Assembly (NCBI RefSeq): GCF_014206975.1 | Contig: NZ_JACHOU010000003.1 | Span: 558,001-622,000 of the forward strand | Origin: Aminobacter aganoensis | GTDB taxonomy: Bacteria; Pseudomonadota; Alphaproteobacteria; Rhizobiales; Rhizobiaceae | Direction of reading: 5' to 3' | Length of the DNA stretch: 64,000 nt | In this document: in pieces, positions 53,275-62,679 of the stretch | How positions within the stretch are numbered: position 1 is the stretch's first letter | Layout of the letters: every line of letters begins with the position of its first letter | Made by a program: the position numbers and the translations under genes | Notes under the pieces: generated by a model | Database searches by the model: none | The model's input: the letters and a program-made list of their open reading frames with translations, nothing else | Told to the model about the DNA's origin: nothing

Positions 53275-54171
53275 TCAGGCGAAGCCGGCGGCGGTCTCGA
53301 ACAGGATGGCGTGCCGCCGGGCCAGCGCTTCGATGTCGTGCGAATAGCCGCCACCGATGACGCCGCACAGCGGAGTGCCGGCCGTGCGGAAATGCCCGAT
53401 GACCATGCTCTCGCGCCGGCGCAGGCCTTCGTCGCTCATCGCCAGGCGCCCGAGCCGGTCTCCTCCATGGGGGTCGACGCCGGCGTTGTAGAACACGATG
53501 TCCCAGGGCGCGCGGCGCGACAGGCCGGGCAGGACCTCGGCCAGCACGTCCAGATAGGCATCGTCGCCGGTGCCGTCAGGCAGGCCGATATCGAGGCCGG
53601 AAGTGGCCTTGCGCACGGGGTAGTTTTTCTCGGCATGCATCGAAAAGGTGAAGACAGCGGGATTGGCGGCGAGGATTTCCGCTGTGCCGTCGCCCTGGTG
53701 GACGTCGAGATCGACGACCAGGATGTTTTCCGCCAGCCCGTCCTCGAGCAGCGCCAGCGATGCCACGGCCACGTCGTTGAAGGTGCAGAAGCCGGCACCC
53801 TGGGCACGCCTGGCATGATGGCTGCCGCCGGCGGTGTTGCAGGCGATGCCGTGCTCGAGCGCGAGCCGCGCTGCCATAAGCGTGCCGCCCGCGGCAAGCT
53901 GGGCACGGCGTGACACACGCTCGCCGACGGGGAAGCCGATTTCACGTTCGATGTGGGCCGGAACGGTGCAGCTCAGCACCTGCTCGACATAGCCGGGCTC
54001 ATGCGCGAGGCGCAGCCAGCGGGGCGCAATCGGTTCCGCCCGATGGAGCCCGCCCGTCAGGTCCAGGGCATGCAGCCGTTCCATCAGCTGGCGGTACTTG
54101 CCCATCGGAAAGCGGTGGTCCGGGGCAAAGCCGGCGTCGTAGTCGGGATGGCTGACGATCTGCAGCGGCAT
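53275..54171 (-). CDS. histone deacetylase-family (class II-type) deacetylase
   Basis: A 298-residue zinc-dependent amidohydrolase of the HDAC/acetylpolyamine-deacetylase family. Active-site motifs are NTAGGSHHARRAQGAGFCTF near 135, the ligand DLDVHQGDGTAEIL near 170, and FYNAGVDPHGGDRLGRL near 250. Bacterial homologues remove acetyl groups from small molecules or proteins; the substrate here is unknown. I use ATG 54171 (MPLQIVSHPDYDAGFAPDHR), giving the family's normal length; a longer frame adds a low-complexity Pro/Ala stretch. It is divergent from the MATE transporter gene. Confidence 0.88.
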   Translation of the reverse strand: MPLQIVSHPDYDAGFAPDHRFPMGKYRQLMERLHALDLTGGLHRAEPIAPRWLRLAHEPGYVEQVLSCTVPAHIEREIGFPVGERVSRRAQLAAGGTLMAARLALEHGIACNTAGGSHHARRAQGAGFCTFNDVAVASLALLEDGLAENILVVDLDVHQGDGTAEILAANPAVFTFSMHAEKNYPVRKATSGLDIGLPDGTGDDAYLDVLAEVLPGLSRRAPWDIVFYNAGVDPHGGDRLGRLAMSDEGLRRRESMVIGHFRTAGTPLCGVIGGGYSHDIEALARRHAILFETAAGFA

Positions 54172-54289
54172 GGGGGAGGGCTGAACCAAGGGGGTGAAAT
54201 CGATTGACCCCGATACATAAACGGTTGCCGGTGTTGGCGAAACCGGGGCATGTGCCCGAGCGGGAGAAACGGCAGGAGGAGGATTCTCG

Positions 54290-55648
54290 TTGGACATCGC
54301 ATCGCCGGAGGGCCGCGTGACGCCTTTTGCCGTCACCAACCGCTCGGTATTGGCGATTGCCGTGCCGATGACCCTTGCCTATCTGACCACGCCCTTCATA
54401 GGCCTCGTCGGCACCGGCGTGGTCGGCCAGTTCGGCGACGCTGCGCTGCTGGGCGGGCTCGCTGCAGGCGCCGTCGCCTTCGACGTCGTCTTCACCAGCT
54501 TCAATTTCCTGCGCGCCGGCACAACCGCGCTGGTGGCGCAGGCTTTCGGTCGTGGCGACGCATCCGAAGAACAGGCGGTGTTCTGGCGCGCGGTGGTGAT
54601 CGCGCTCGTCGCAGGTATCGTGCTGGCGCTGACGGCGCCGCTGACGTCGCTCGCCGGGCAATGGTTCATGTCGGCCGAGCAGCGGGTCAACGAGACGCTT
54701 GATGCCTATGTCCGCATCCGCATGCTGGGCGCACCCTTCGCGCTGATCAACTATGCGATCCTCGGCTACGTGCTCGGGCGCGGCGAGGGCAGCTTCGCGC
54801 TGTTGCTGCAGGCGAGCCTCAACGGCGTCAACATTGCGCTGTCGCTGCTGCTCGGGCTCAGCCTCGGCTGGGGCGTCGAGGGCGTCGCCTGGGCCGCCGT
54901 CGCCGGCGAGGCGGCAGGCATGGCGATCGGGCTTGTCGTGCTGTTGCGGCGCTTCGGGCGCCAGCCGAGGCTGGCGCCCGGGCGCATCTTCGACGCTGCT
55001 GCGTTCCGGCGCCTGTTCGTGCTCAACCGCGACATCATGATCCGGTCGCTGTCGCTGCTCGTCGCCTTCGCGCTGTTCACCCGTCAGGGCGCGCAGTTCG
55101 GCACGGTGACGCTCGCCGCCAACGCGGTGCTGATGAACTTCTTCATTGCCGCAGGCTTCTTCCTCGACGGCTTTGCTGCAGCCGCCGAACAGCTTGCCGG
55201 CCGTGCCGTCGGCGCCCGCTACGAGCCGGCCTTCCGCAAGGCGGTTTATCTCTGCTCGATCTGGGGCTTTGCGCTGGCGGGCAGCATGACGGCGGTCCTG
55301 ATGGTCTTCGGCCCTGATCTTGTGGCGCTGATCTCGACCGCCGAGGACGTGCGGGCAGTGGCCATCGCCTTCCTGCCCTGGGCCGCCTTCACCGCGCTGA
55401 GCGGCGTGCTTGCGTTCCAGATGGACGGCATCTTCATCGGCGCTGCATGGTCGCGCGACATGCGCAACATGATGGTGGTGTCGCTCGTCGTGTTCGTCGT
55501 CGCGCTGCTGACGCTGACGCCGGCCTTCGGCAATCACGGCCTATGGGCGGCACTGCATCTGCTGCTGATCGTCCGCGGCGTCTGCCTGCTGGCGATTCTT
55601 GGACCGCGGGCCAGGGCGACGTTTCAGAGCGGTGCTGCCGCCCACTGA
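54290..55648 (+). CDS. MATE-family efflux transporter (DinF-like)
   Basis: A 452-residue inner-membrane exporter with 12 predicted membrane segments in two pseudo-symmetrical halves; VPMTLAYLTTPFIGLVGTGV near residue 25 and LNRDIMIRSLSLLVAFALFT near 245 head the two halves. DinF-like MATE proteins expel cationic compounds using Na+ or H+. TTG 54290 follows AGGAGGAGGAT. Its 3' end overlaps pyrD, which is convergent, by 25 bases. Confidence 0.9.
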   Translation: MDIASPEGRVTPFAVTNRSVLAIAVPMTLAYLTTPFIGLVGTGVVGQFGDAALLGGLAAGAVAFDVVFTSFNFLRAGTTALVAQAFGRGDASEEQAVFWRAVVIALVAGIVLALTAPLTSLAGQWFMSAEQRVNETLDAYVRIRMLGAPFALINYAILGYVLGRGEGSFALLLQASLNGVNIALSLLLGLSLGWGVEGVAWAAVAGEAAGMAIGLVVLLRRFGRQPRLAPGRIFDAAAFRRLFVLNRDIMIRSLSLLVAFALFTRQGAQFGTVTLAANAVLMNFFIAAGFFLDGFAAAAEQLAGRAVGARYEPAFRKAVYLCSIWGFALAGSMTAVLMVFGPDLVALISTAEDVRAVAIAFLPWAAFTALSGVLAFQMDGIFIGAAWSRDMRNMMVVSLVVFVVALLTLTPAFGNHGLWAALHLLLIVRGVCLLAILGPRARATFQSGAAAH

Positions 55649-56700
55649 TCTAGCCTCGTGTCGCGCAGCTCGGAGATGCCGTCGAGCCCTTCGCGCGCGG
55701 CAAAGTCGGCCATGCCGCGCACGATGCGTGCCGGCAGCGACGGTCCGGCATAGACCATGCCGGTATAGAGCTGGACGAGATCGGCACCGGCTCGGATCTT
55801 TTCGAGCGCGGTCTCGGTCGAATCGACGCCGCCGACGCCGATGATGGCGCTCTGCGGGCCCAGCAGCTTGCGCATCCGGGCCAGAACCGCCGTCGAGCGC
55901 GCAAACAGCGGCTTGCCGGACAGGCCGCCAGCCTCGCCGGTATGGGTCGGGCTGCGCAGGGTAGGGCGGGCGATCGTGGTGTTGGAGACGATGACGCCGT
56001 CGATCGCCTTTTCGGTCACCTCGGCGGCGATGTCCTCGAGTTCTGCCTCGTGCAGGTCCGGCGCGATCTTGAGGAAGATCGGAACCGCATGACCGGCTTC
56101 GGCGCGGGCGATCATGACACTCGCCAAAAGTTCGGCCAGTTGCTCGCGCGCCTGCATGTTGCGCAGGCCCGGCGTGTTGGGCGAGGAGATGTTGACGGTG
56201 AGATACGATGCATGGCGAGCGAAGCGCTTGACGCCGCTGATGTAGTCGCCGATGCGGTTGCTGCTGTCCTTGTTGGCGCCGATGTTGACGCCGACGATGC
56301 CGGGCCGGCCGGCGCGCGCGGCAAGCCGCTTCTCGGCGGCGTCGTGGCCTTCATTGTTGAAGCCGAGCCGGTTGATGACGGCGTCGTCCTCGACGAGGCG
56401 GAAGATGCGCGGCTTGGGATTGCCGGCCTGCGCCAGCGGCGTCACCGTGCCAACCTCGGCAAAGCCGAAGCCGAGGCCGAGCAGCGCGTCGGGCACCTCG
56501 GCATTCTTGTCGTAGCCGGCGGCCATGCCGAGCGGGTTGGGGAAGTCGAGGCCGGCGACCTTCACATGCAGGCGCCTGTCGCGCGGCGCGCGTCCACCGA
56601 CGGGCAGGCCGCAGCGCAGGGCCTTGATCGACAGGCCATGGGCAGCCTCGGCGTCGAAGCTGAAAAGCAGGTGGCGGCCGAGCCGGTCGAATGCGCTCAT
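55624..56700 (-). CDS. pyrD: quinone-dependent dihydroorotate dehydrogenase
   Basis: A 358-residue class 2 DHODH that oxidises dihydroorotate in pyrimidine synthesis, membrane-linked through its N-terminal helices. Motifs are FPNPLGMAAGYDKNAEVPDA near 55, the catalytic Ser in TVNISSPNTPGLRNMQARE near 170, IGVGGVDSTETALEKIRAGA near 300 and LYTGMVYAGPSL. The ATG overlaps the stop of the DUF952 gene (ATGA), so they are coupled. Confidence 0.96.
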   Translation of the reverse strand: MSAFDRLGRHLLFSFDAEAAHGLSIKALRCGLPVGGRAPRDRRLHVKVAGLDFPNPLGMAAGYDKNAEVPDALLGLGFGFAEVGTVTPLAQAGNPKPRIFRLVEDDAVINRLGFNNEGHDAAEKRLAARAGRPGIVGVNIGANKDSSNRIGDYISGVKRFARHASYLTVNISSPNTPGLRNMQAREQLAELLASVMIARAEAGHAVPIFLKIAPDLHEAELEDIAAEVTEKAIDGVIVSNTTIARPTLRSPTHTGEAGGLSGKPLFARSTAVLARMRKLLGPQSAIIGVGGVDSTETALEKIRAGADLVQLYTGMVYAGPSLPARIVRGMADFAAREGLDGISELRDTRLDQWAAAPL

Positions 56701-57044
56701 GCTTCAAGCTCCGGGAAGTCGTGGCTGCCGTCGGCCTTCAGGGGCAGGGGGCGAACCCATCTGGCCATGGCGGTCTCGAGCGGCGCATAGAGATGCGGAA
56801 ACAGCGCGCCGCCGCGCGAGACCTCGAACTTGAGCGCCGGACCCAGCCGGTCGGCGTCGAAGGCGACGAGGAGCAGGTTGTCCTGCCCGGCAAAGTGCTT
56901 GGCCGCCGTCTCGACCGCCTGGGCTGCGGTCGAGAAGTGGATGAAACCGTCGGCAAGGTCGACCGGCGCGCCGCTGAAAACCCCGCTCCGCTCGGCCTCA
57001 CGCCACATCGGTTCGGGGCAGATCTTGTAGATGGTTTTCGTCAT
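56697..57044 (-). CDS. DUF952 family protein
   Basis: A 115-residue protein of the DUF952 family: KTIYKICPEPMWREAERSGV, DLADGFIHFSTAAQAVETAA, and GALFPHLYAPL are the family's conserved blocks (ART-like fold by similarity to other members). The start is ATG 57044. It precedes pyrD with a 4-base overlap, a widespread pairing in alphaproteobacteria; the function is unknown, although the FIHFS and PHLY segments are strictly conserved in the family. Confidence 0.88.
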   Translation of the reverse strand: MTKTIYKICPEPMWREAERSGVFSGAPVDLADGFIHFSTAAQAVETAAKHFAGQDNLLLVAFDADRLGPALKFEVSRGGALFPHLYAPLETAMARWVRPLPLKADGSHDFPELEA

Positions 57045-57156
57045 ATGGGCGCTATAGGCTGAAAGCATGATGCGGGAAAGGGCGGCATGACTTGCCCACC
57101 GCAATTTGGGCCCAATGCGGCGCGACAATTCGCATCGCTTGCCAATGGAGACAGCC

Positions 57157-57591
57157 ATGCGTGCCGTACTGATGCTTGTTCCGCTGCTTGCCGGTCTTGG
57201 TGGCGGATCGGCATTCGCTGCCGAAGGGCCGCGCTACCAGATGGAAAAGACCGACAAGGGTTATGTCCGCATGGACACCCAGACCGGCGAGATGTCGATC
57301 TGCGAGGAGCGCGACAACCAACTGGTATGCAAGCTCGCGGCCGACGAGCGCTCCGCGCTGCAGGACGAGATCGGCCGCCTCCAGACCGAGCTGAAGGCCA
57401 TCGACCAGCGCATCGTCAAGCTCGAGAATTCGCTGACCGCGCGGATGGAATCCAAGCTTCCGACCGAGGAGGAGTTCGAAAAGACCATGGGCTACATGGA
57501 GCGGTTCTTCCGCAGCTTCATGGGCATGGTCAAGGACATGGAAAAGGAAGACAAGGCGCAGCAGCCCGAGCTTGCACCGAACAAGACCTGA
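57157..57591 (+). CDS. secreted/periplasmic coiled-coil protein of unknown function
   Basis: 144 residues: signal peptide MRAVLMLVPLLAGLGGGSAF (cleavage near AFAAE), a short beta-like region with two Cys (MSICEERDNQLVC), then a long amphipathic helix (EIGRLQTELKAIDQRIVKLE) and a Lys/Glu-rich C-terminus. GGAG is 6 bases before ATG 57157. Similar short periplasmic proteins are common in Hyphomicrobiales without assigned function. Confidence 0.75.
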   Translation: MRAVLMLVPLLAGLGGGSAFAAEGPRYQMEKTDKGYVRMDTQTGEMSICEERDNQLVCKLAADERSALQDEIGRLQTELKAIDQRIVKLENSLTARMESKLPTEEEFEKTMGYMERFFRSFMGMVKDMEKEDKAQQPELAPNKT

Positions 57592-57742
57592 GCCAATCCG
57601 CCTGCCTGCGCCCGAAAATTGAGCATGACCGGCGCTTCCGTTGCCGTTTTGACTTTAACTGCTTGAAAAGCCGGCACCGGGCCGCATAATCGCGCCCGAC
57701 GGTCCAAGGCGCACAGAACGGTCGGGACCTCGGGAGGGATAT

Positions 57743-58399
57743 TTGCCAGCAGGCCACAAGTTCGTCATCGCGGATGACCATCCGCTTTTTCGCGGTGCCC
57801 TCAAGCAGGCCATTGCCGGCCTCGGCGATGTGTCGAGCGTGCTCGAGGCCGGAGACTTCGAAAGCGTCAAGGCGCTCGTCGCGGCCAATGAAGACATCGA
57901 CATCGTGTTGCTCGATCTTTCCATGCCAGGTGCGAGCGGCCTGTCGGGCCTGATCTCGTTGCGCGGCATCCACGCCACTGTGCCCGTCGTCATCGTCTCG
58001 GCGCATGACGACCCGGAGACCATCCGCCGCGCGCTCGAACTCGGGGCGTCAGGCTTCATCTCCAAGTCGGCCAGCATGGACAACATCCGCAGCGCCATCG
58101 AAGCCGTCCTGTCGGGCGAGATCACGGCACCCGGCGACATCGACCTAGGCGTCGAGCGCGATCCGGAGATTTCCGACCTCATCAAGCGCCTGCAGTCGCT
58201 GACGCCGCAGCAGACGCGCGTGCTCGGCATGCTGGCCGAGGGATTGCTCAACAAGCAGATCGCCTACGAGCTCGGCGTCTCGGAGGCGACCATCAAGGCC
58301 CATGTCTCGGCGATCCTGCAGAAACTCGGCGTCGACAGCCGCACGCAGGCGGTGATCCTGCTCTCCAAGATCGGCGGCGAGTCGCGCGCCGTGTCCTAG
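57743..58399 (+). CDS. NarL/LuxR-type response regulator, CrbR/ErdR-like
   Basis: A 218-residue regulator with a receiver domain (1-125; acidic pocket DDHP near 11, phosphoacceptor Asp58 in DIVLLDLSMPG, Lys near 108 in GFISKSA) and a LuxR helix-turn-helix (about 150-212, LTPQQTRVLGMLAEGLLNKQ, YELGVSEATIKAHVSAILQK). The start is TTG 57743 after GGGAGGG. The convergent neighbour encodes a transporter-type sensor kinase, and the pair resembles CrbS/CrbR (MxtR/ErdR), which control acetate use via acs in gammaproteobacteria. Pairing by neighbourhood and architecture. Confidence 0.85.
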   Translation: MPAGHKFVIADDHPLFRGALKQAIAGLGDVSSVLEAGDFESVKALVAANEDIDIVLLDLSMPGASGLSGLISLRGIHATVPVVIVSAHDDPETIRRALELGASGFISKSASMDNIRSAIEAVLSGEITAPGDIDLGVERDPEISDLIKRLQSLTPQQTRVLGMLAEGLLNKQIAYELGVSEATIKAHVSAILQKLGVDSRTQAVILLSKIGGESRAVS

Positions 58400-58450
58400 A
58401 GACTGCGTTGGAACACGCGTTTTCGAGCAAGAGCAGAAACGCCCCAGAAG

Positions 58451-61400
58451 CTATTCGGCCGCGTGCGCCATGCGCCGCATCCGGTTCATCATCGAACGTA
58501 AGACGGCCGGCTTTAGCGGCTTGTTGAGCACGGCGACGTCGATCTGGTCCGCCGCCTCGCGCACCTCGTTGGAGCGGTCGGCGGTGATCAGCACCGCCGG
58601 TGTCGCCTCGCCATAGATGCCGCGCAGGGTGCGGATGACATCGAGCCCGTTTTCGCCGTCGAGATGATAGTCGGCCAGGATGATTTCGGGCGGTCCGGCG
58701 TTCGGGGCGGATTCGAACGCGGCCGTGCCGGAATAGGTCCGGACATCGCAGCCCCAGCCCTCGAGCAGCAGCCTCATGCCCTCGAGGATGCGGGCGTCGT
58801 TGTCGATGCAGATCACCGACAGGCCGTTCAGGGCCGTGGCCGCTTCGATGCGCGGCCGGGCGGAAGCCGTGGCGGGCTGCTCCTTTGCCGTCGTGACCGG
58901 CAGGATAACCGAAAAGCGCGTGCCCTGGCCCTTGTGCGACTCGATCTGGATTTCGAGCTTCAGCACGCGCGCGATGCGGTCGACGATCGACAGGCCGAGG
59001 CCGAGCCCTTGCGCCTCGCGCATGCCGTCGTCGAGGCGGGTGAATTCGTGGAAGACGGTGCCGAGCTTGTCGGCGGCGATGCCGATGCCGGTGTCGATGA
59101 CCTGGATCTCGGCCAGTTCGCCGCGCCGCCTGACGCCGACGACGATCCGGCCGCTGCGGGTGTATTTGATGGCGTTGGAAACCAGGTTCTGGATCAGCCG
59201 GCGCAGCAGGTTACGGTCGGTGCTGACGGCCAGCGTCGATGGCACGATCACAAGTTCGAGGTCCTTGGCCCGCGCCATCGGCAGGAAGTCGGTGCCGATC
59301 TGGCGCAAAAGCCCGTCGAGGCGGAACACTGTTTCGGCGGGCTTCATCGCACCCGCATCGAGCCGCGAGATGTCGAGCACGGCGCCGAGGATGGTCTCGA
59401 CCGATTCCAGCGACGACTCGATGTTGCGCGCGGCCTGGCCGGCATTGCCCTTGCCGGCCTTCTCGATCAGCGACGAGCAGTACAGCCGCGCGGCGTTGAG
59501 CGGCTGCAGGATGTCGTGGCCGGCGGCGGCCAGGAAGCGCGTCTTGCCGAGATTGGCCTCCTCCGCCAGCATCTGCGCCTGGGCCAGTTCCTCGTTGACG
59601 CGGGTCAGTTCGGCGGTGCGGCTCTTGACCCGCTGTTCCAGCGACTCGTTGGCCCGCTTCAGCGCAAGGTCGGCCGCGACGCGCGCCGAAATGTCGGTGT
59701 AGGTCGCCACGATGCCGCCGTCGGGCATCGGATTGGATCGCATCTCGATGATCCTGCCGCTGGTCTGCAACTCGATCTGCCAGGGGCCGCCGAAGCTGGT
59801 CAGGCGGTCGAGCGTGGTCAGTCGCGACGTTGGCGCAATGTCGCCGCGCGCCACCAGATAGGCGAGGATGCGGTCGATCGACACGCCGACCTGGCCCATG
59901 TCGTCGGGCAGGTCGAACAGCGAGCGGTACTGCCGGTTCCAGCAGATCAGGCGAAAATCCTGGTCGAAGACGGTGATGCCCTGTTCCATCTGGTCGAGCG
60001 CGATCTGCAGCAGGTCGCGATTGTGCTGCAGCGCTTCGGTGGCGTCGTCGAGCAGGCGGAAAGTGTCCCTGGCCGAGTTGTCGCCGCGCTTGAACAGCAG
60101 CGACAGGATCAGCCGGGCCGAGGACGAGCCGACCGCACTCGCCATCAACTGCTCGGAGAAACGGATGACGTCCATGCCGGCGGGGTCGTTGCCGTTCAGC
60201 TTGCTGCCGCTCTCGCTCTGGAAGGTCTGGAACGAGCGCTCGGTGCGTTCGACGCCGAGATAGCGGGCGATGGTGTCCTTGAGGTCGTTGACGGTGATGG
60301 TGGTGCGGAAGCGGCGCAGCGACGGCATCGGGCTCGAATCGCGCGGCACGAAGATCGAGGCCTGGATGCGTTCGAGCGGTACCGAGGCACGCGACAGCGA
60401 GCCGAACACGAAGAACAGCGTGTTGATCGCCAGGCTCCACAATACGCCGTGATTGAGCGGCTCGGCGGCGGTGCCGAACAGCGCCTGGGGCCGCAGCGCG
60501 TCGATGCCGAAAAGCCCGTCGGTGATGATCGAGGTATCGGGTGCCGCAAGCGTCGGCAGCATCAGCGTGTAGCCCCACACCACGATGCCGGCGGCCATGC
60601 CGAGTGCTGCGCCTCGCGCATTGGCGCGGCGCCAGATCAGCCCGCCGATGAAGGATGGCGCGAACTGCGCGATCGCCGCAAAGGACATCAGGCCGATCGA
60701 GGCGAGCCGCGTGTTGTTGGTGCTCTCGCGATAATAGAGGAAGGCGGCCAGCAGGATGATGAAGATCGAGGCGCGGCGGATGTTGAGGATGATCGCCGAC
60801 CAGTCCTCGGTGTCGCCGGCCTTGGTCTTGATCAGCCGGCGCACGAAGATCGGAATGACGAGATCGTTGGAGATCATGATCGACAGCGCCACGCTCGCCA
60901 CGATGACCATGGCGGTCGCCGCCGAAAGGCCGCCGATGAAGGCGACCATGGCCAGCAGGTCGTGGCCCCGGAACAGCGGCAGCGACAGGACGTAGAGGTC
61001 GCTGGTCGTCGCCGTGCCGACTGTCGACAGGCCGGCGAACGCGATGGGCAGCACGAAGAGGTTGATCGCCACCAGATAGGCCGGGAAGACCCAGGTCGCG
61101 GTGCGCAGCTCGCTCTCGCTGCGGTTCTCCACGATCATGACGTAGAACTGGCGCGGCAGCATGATGATGGCGAAACCGCTGATGATTGTCACCACCAGCC
61201 AGGTGCCGAGCGAGGTCCGGTAGCCCATGGCGTCGCCGACCTGCTCGGTGGCGGCGAAGCTCCGCAACATGTCGCCGGGGCCGTCGAACAGCGAGAAGGT
61301 GACGAACAGGCCGACGGCGAGGAAAGCGATCAGCTTGACGATGGATTCCACCGCCACCGCCAGCACCAGGCCGTTCTGGTGCTCGGTGGCGTCGGCATGG

Positions 61401-61951
61401 CGCGTGCCGAAAAGAGTGGCAAACAGCGCCAGCAGAAGCGCCACCACCAGCGAGATGTCGCTGACGAACGGATCGAATGACGGTGGCGAGCCGGTGTAGT
61501 GCTCGACCATCAGGCTGACCGAGCCGGAGATCGCCTTGAGCTGGAGCGCGATATAGGGGATGGCGCCCACCGTTGCGATCAGCGTCGCGATCGAGGCGAC
61601 GGCGAAACTCTTGCCGTAACGCGCGCCCAGGAAGTCGGCGATCGAGGTGATCTTCTCGGCCTTGGCCAGCTTGATGATGCGGCTGAGCAGCGGGAAGCCG
61701 AACATGAAGACAAGCACCGGGCCGACATAGATGGCGAGGAATTCGAGCCCGCGCTCCGAGGCAAGCCCGACCGAGCCGAAGAAGGTCCAGGACGTGCAAT
61801 AGATGGCGAGGCTGAGGGCGTAGATGAACGGCCGCGGCCGCCCCGGTCCCCAGTTCGCAGCCCTTCGGTCGCCGATGCTCGCGATGGCGAACAGCAGCGT
61901 GACATAGGCGATGGCGATGAGGACGACGGCCAAGCCCTGCACTCTGAGCAC
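58451..61951 (-). CDS. sodium/solute-symporter-type hybrid sensor histidine kinase (CrbS/MxtR/NahK-like)
   Basis: A 1166-residue sensor. Residues about 1-510 form an SLC5/SSS transporter-like domain with about 13 membrane segments (FIYALSLAIYCTSWTFFGSV near 42). A linker follows, then PAS (about 650-765, ITVFDQDFRLICWNRQYRSL), a coiled coil, HisKA with His near 812 in LAAAGHDILQPLNAARLYCS, HATPase (LVSNAIKYTRSGRIVVGVRR, GLGLGLSIVDRIARVL), and a C-terminal receiver with Asp near 1093 in EIILADYHLDGENGLDVIR. The family couples substrate sensing through the transporter domain to a LuxR-type regulator; the neighbour at 57743-58399 is the likely partner. Confidence 0.9.
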   Translation of the reverse strand: MLRVQGLAVVLIAIAYVTLLFAIASIGDRRAANWGPGRPRPFIYALSLAIYCTSWTFFGSVGLASERGLEFLAIYVGPVLVFMFGFPLLSRIIKLAKAEKITSIADFLGARYGKSFAVASIATLIATVGAIPYIALQLKAISGSVSLMVEHYTGSPPSFDPFVSDISLVVALLLALFATLFGTRHADATEHQNGLVLAVAVESIVKLIAFLAVGLFVTFSLFDGPGDMLRSFAATEQVGDAMGYRTSLGTWLVVTIISGFAIIMLPRQFYVMIVENRSESELRTATWVFPAYLVAINLFVLPIAFAGLSTVGTATTSDLYVLSLPLFRGHDLLAMVAFIGGLSAATAMVIVASVALSIMISNDLVIPIFVRRLIKTKAGDTEDWSAIILNIRRASIFIILLAAFLYYRESTNNTRLASIGLMSFAAIAQFAPSFIGGLIWRRANARGAALGMAAGIVVWGYTLMLPTLAAPDTSIITDGLFGIDALRPQALFGTAAEPLNHGVLWSLAINTLFFVFGSLSRASVPLERIQASIFVPRDSSPMPSLRRFRTTITVNDLKDTIARYLGVERTERSFQTFQSESGSKLNGNDPAGMDVIRFSEQLMASAVGSSSARLILSLLFKRGDNSARDTFRLLDDATEALQHNRDLLQIALDQMEQGITVFDQDFRLICWNRQYRSLFDLPDDMGQVGVSIDRILAYLVARGDIAPTSRLTTLDRLTSFGGPWQIELQTSGRIIEMRSNPMPDGGIVATYTDISARVAADLALKRANESLEQRVKSRTAELTRVNEELAQAQMLAEEANLGKTRFLAAAGHDILQPLNAARLYCSSLIEKAGKGNAGQAARNIESSLESVETILGAVLDISRLDAGAMKPAETVFRLDGLLRQIGTDFLPMARAKDLELVIVPSTLAVSTDRNLLRRLIQNLVSNAIKYTRSGRIVVGVRRRGELAEIQVIDTGIGIAADKLGTVFHEFTRLDDGMREAQGLGLGLSIVDRIARVLKLEIQIESHKGQGTRFSVILPVTTAKEQPATASARPRIEAATALNGLSVICIDNDARILEGMRLLLEGWGCDVRTYSGTAAFESAPNAGPPEIILADYHLDGENGLDVIRTLRGIYGEATPAVLITADRSNEVREAADQIDVAVLNKPLKPAVLRSMMNRMRRMAHAAE

Positions 61952-62150
61952 TCACTTCCGGATCGGTCTGTTGCCTTTGCGGTGAGGCAACCACAGCTGC
62001 GTCGACAAGTCTATTATCCTTGTCTCCTAGGGCAGGGGCGGGATTTGCATTCGCGGGTTTTGCAACTGCTGGTTTTTGCTATGGTGGCGGCGGTTGGCGA
62101 CGGATGGTGGGGAACGATTCGCCTTCCGCAGATTTTACATGGAGGGTTCT

Positions 62151-62570
62151 ATGCTCAGGGAATTCCAGGAGTTTATCGCCAAGGGCAATGTCATGGATCT
62201 CGCCGTCGGCGTGATCATCGGTGGCGCCTTTGGCCTGATTGTTTCGTCGTTGGTCGGGGACATCATCATGCCGATCGTCGGGGCCATCTTCGGCGGTTTC
62301 GACTTCTCGAACTACTTCCTGCCGCTGTCGTCGTCGGTGACGGCCGTTTCGCTGGAAGAAGCCAAGAAGCAGGGCGCGGTGTTCGCCTATGGCAACTTCT
62401 TCACCGTGGTCATCAACTTCCTGATCCTCGCCTGGATCATCTTCCTGATGGTCAAGGGCGTGAACACGATGCGCAAGCGGCTTGAGAAGGAAAAGGCTGC
62501 CGAGCCGGCAGCGCCGGCCGCCGATGTGGCTTTGCTGACGGAAATCCGCGACCTTCTGGCCAAGAAGTAA
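62151..62570 (+). CDS. mscL: large-conductance mechanosensitive channel
   Basis: A 139-residue Msc[41 protein letters not shown] (pore helix M1), M2 near 82-103 ([20 protein letters not shown]) and the C-terminal EIRDLLAKK helix. It opens on hypo-osmotic shock. GGAGG precedes ATG 62151. A strong terminator follows. Confidence 0.96.
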   Translation: MLREFQEFIAKGNVMDLAVGVIIGGAFGLIVSSLVGDIIMPIVGAIFGGFDFSNYFLPLSSSVTAVSLEEAKKQGAVFAYGNFFTVVINFLILAWIIFLMVKGVNTMRKRLEKEKAAEPAAPAADVALLTEIRDLLAKK

Positions 62571-62586
62571 TCGCGCTGGCATCCAG

Positions 62587-62623
62587 AAAAACCCCCGCGT
62601 GGCTGGCCCACCGGGGGTTTTTT
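62587..62623 (+). terminator. intrinsic terminator after mscL
   Basis: AAAACCCCCG, a 14-base loop, CGGGGG then six T. It is a strong stem with a T-run 16 bases after the stop. Confidence 0.92.
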
Positions 62624-62679
62624 CATGGCCGCGCCCACGCTAGGAATTGGCAAGCAGCAACTCTCGACCTGGGATGATC

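Noticed and set aside
58664-61480. Long open frame (938 codons) opposite the hybrid kinase
   Set aside because: A shadow of the kinase coding strand; no domain, and the composition is typical of antisense GC-rich frames.
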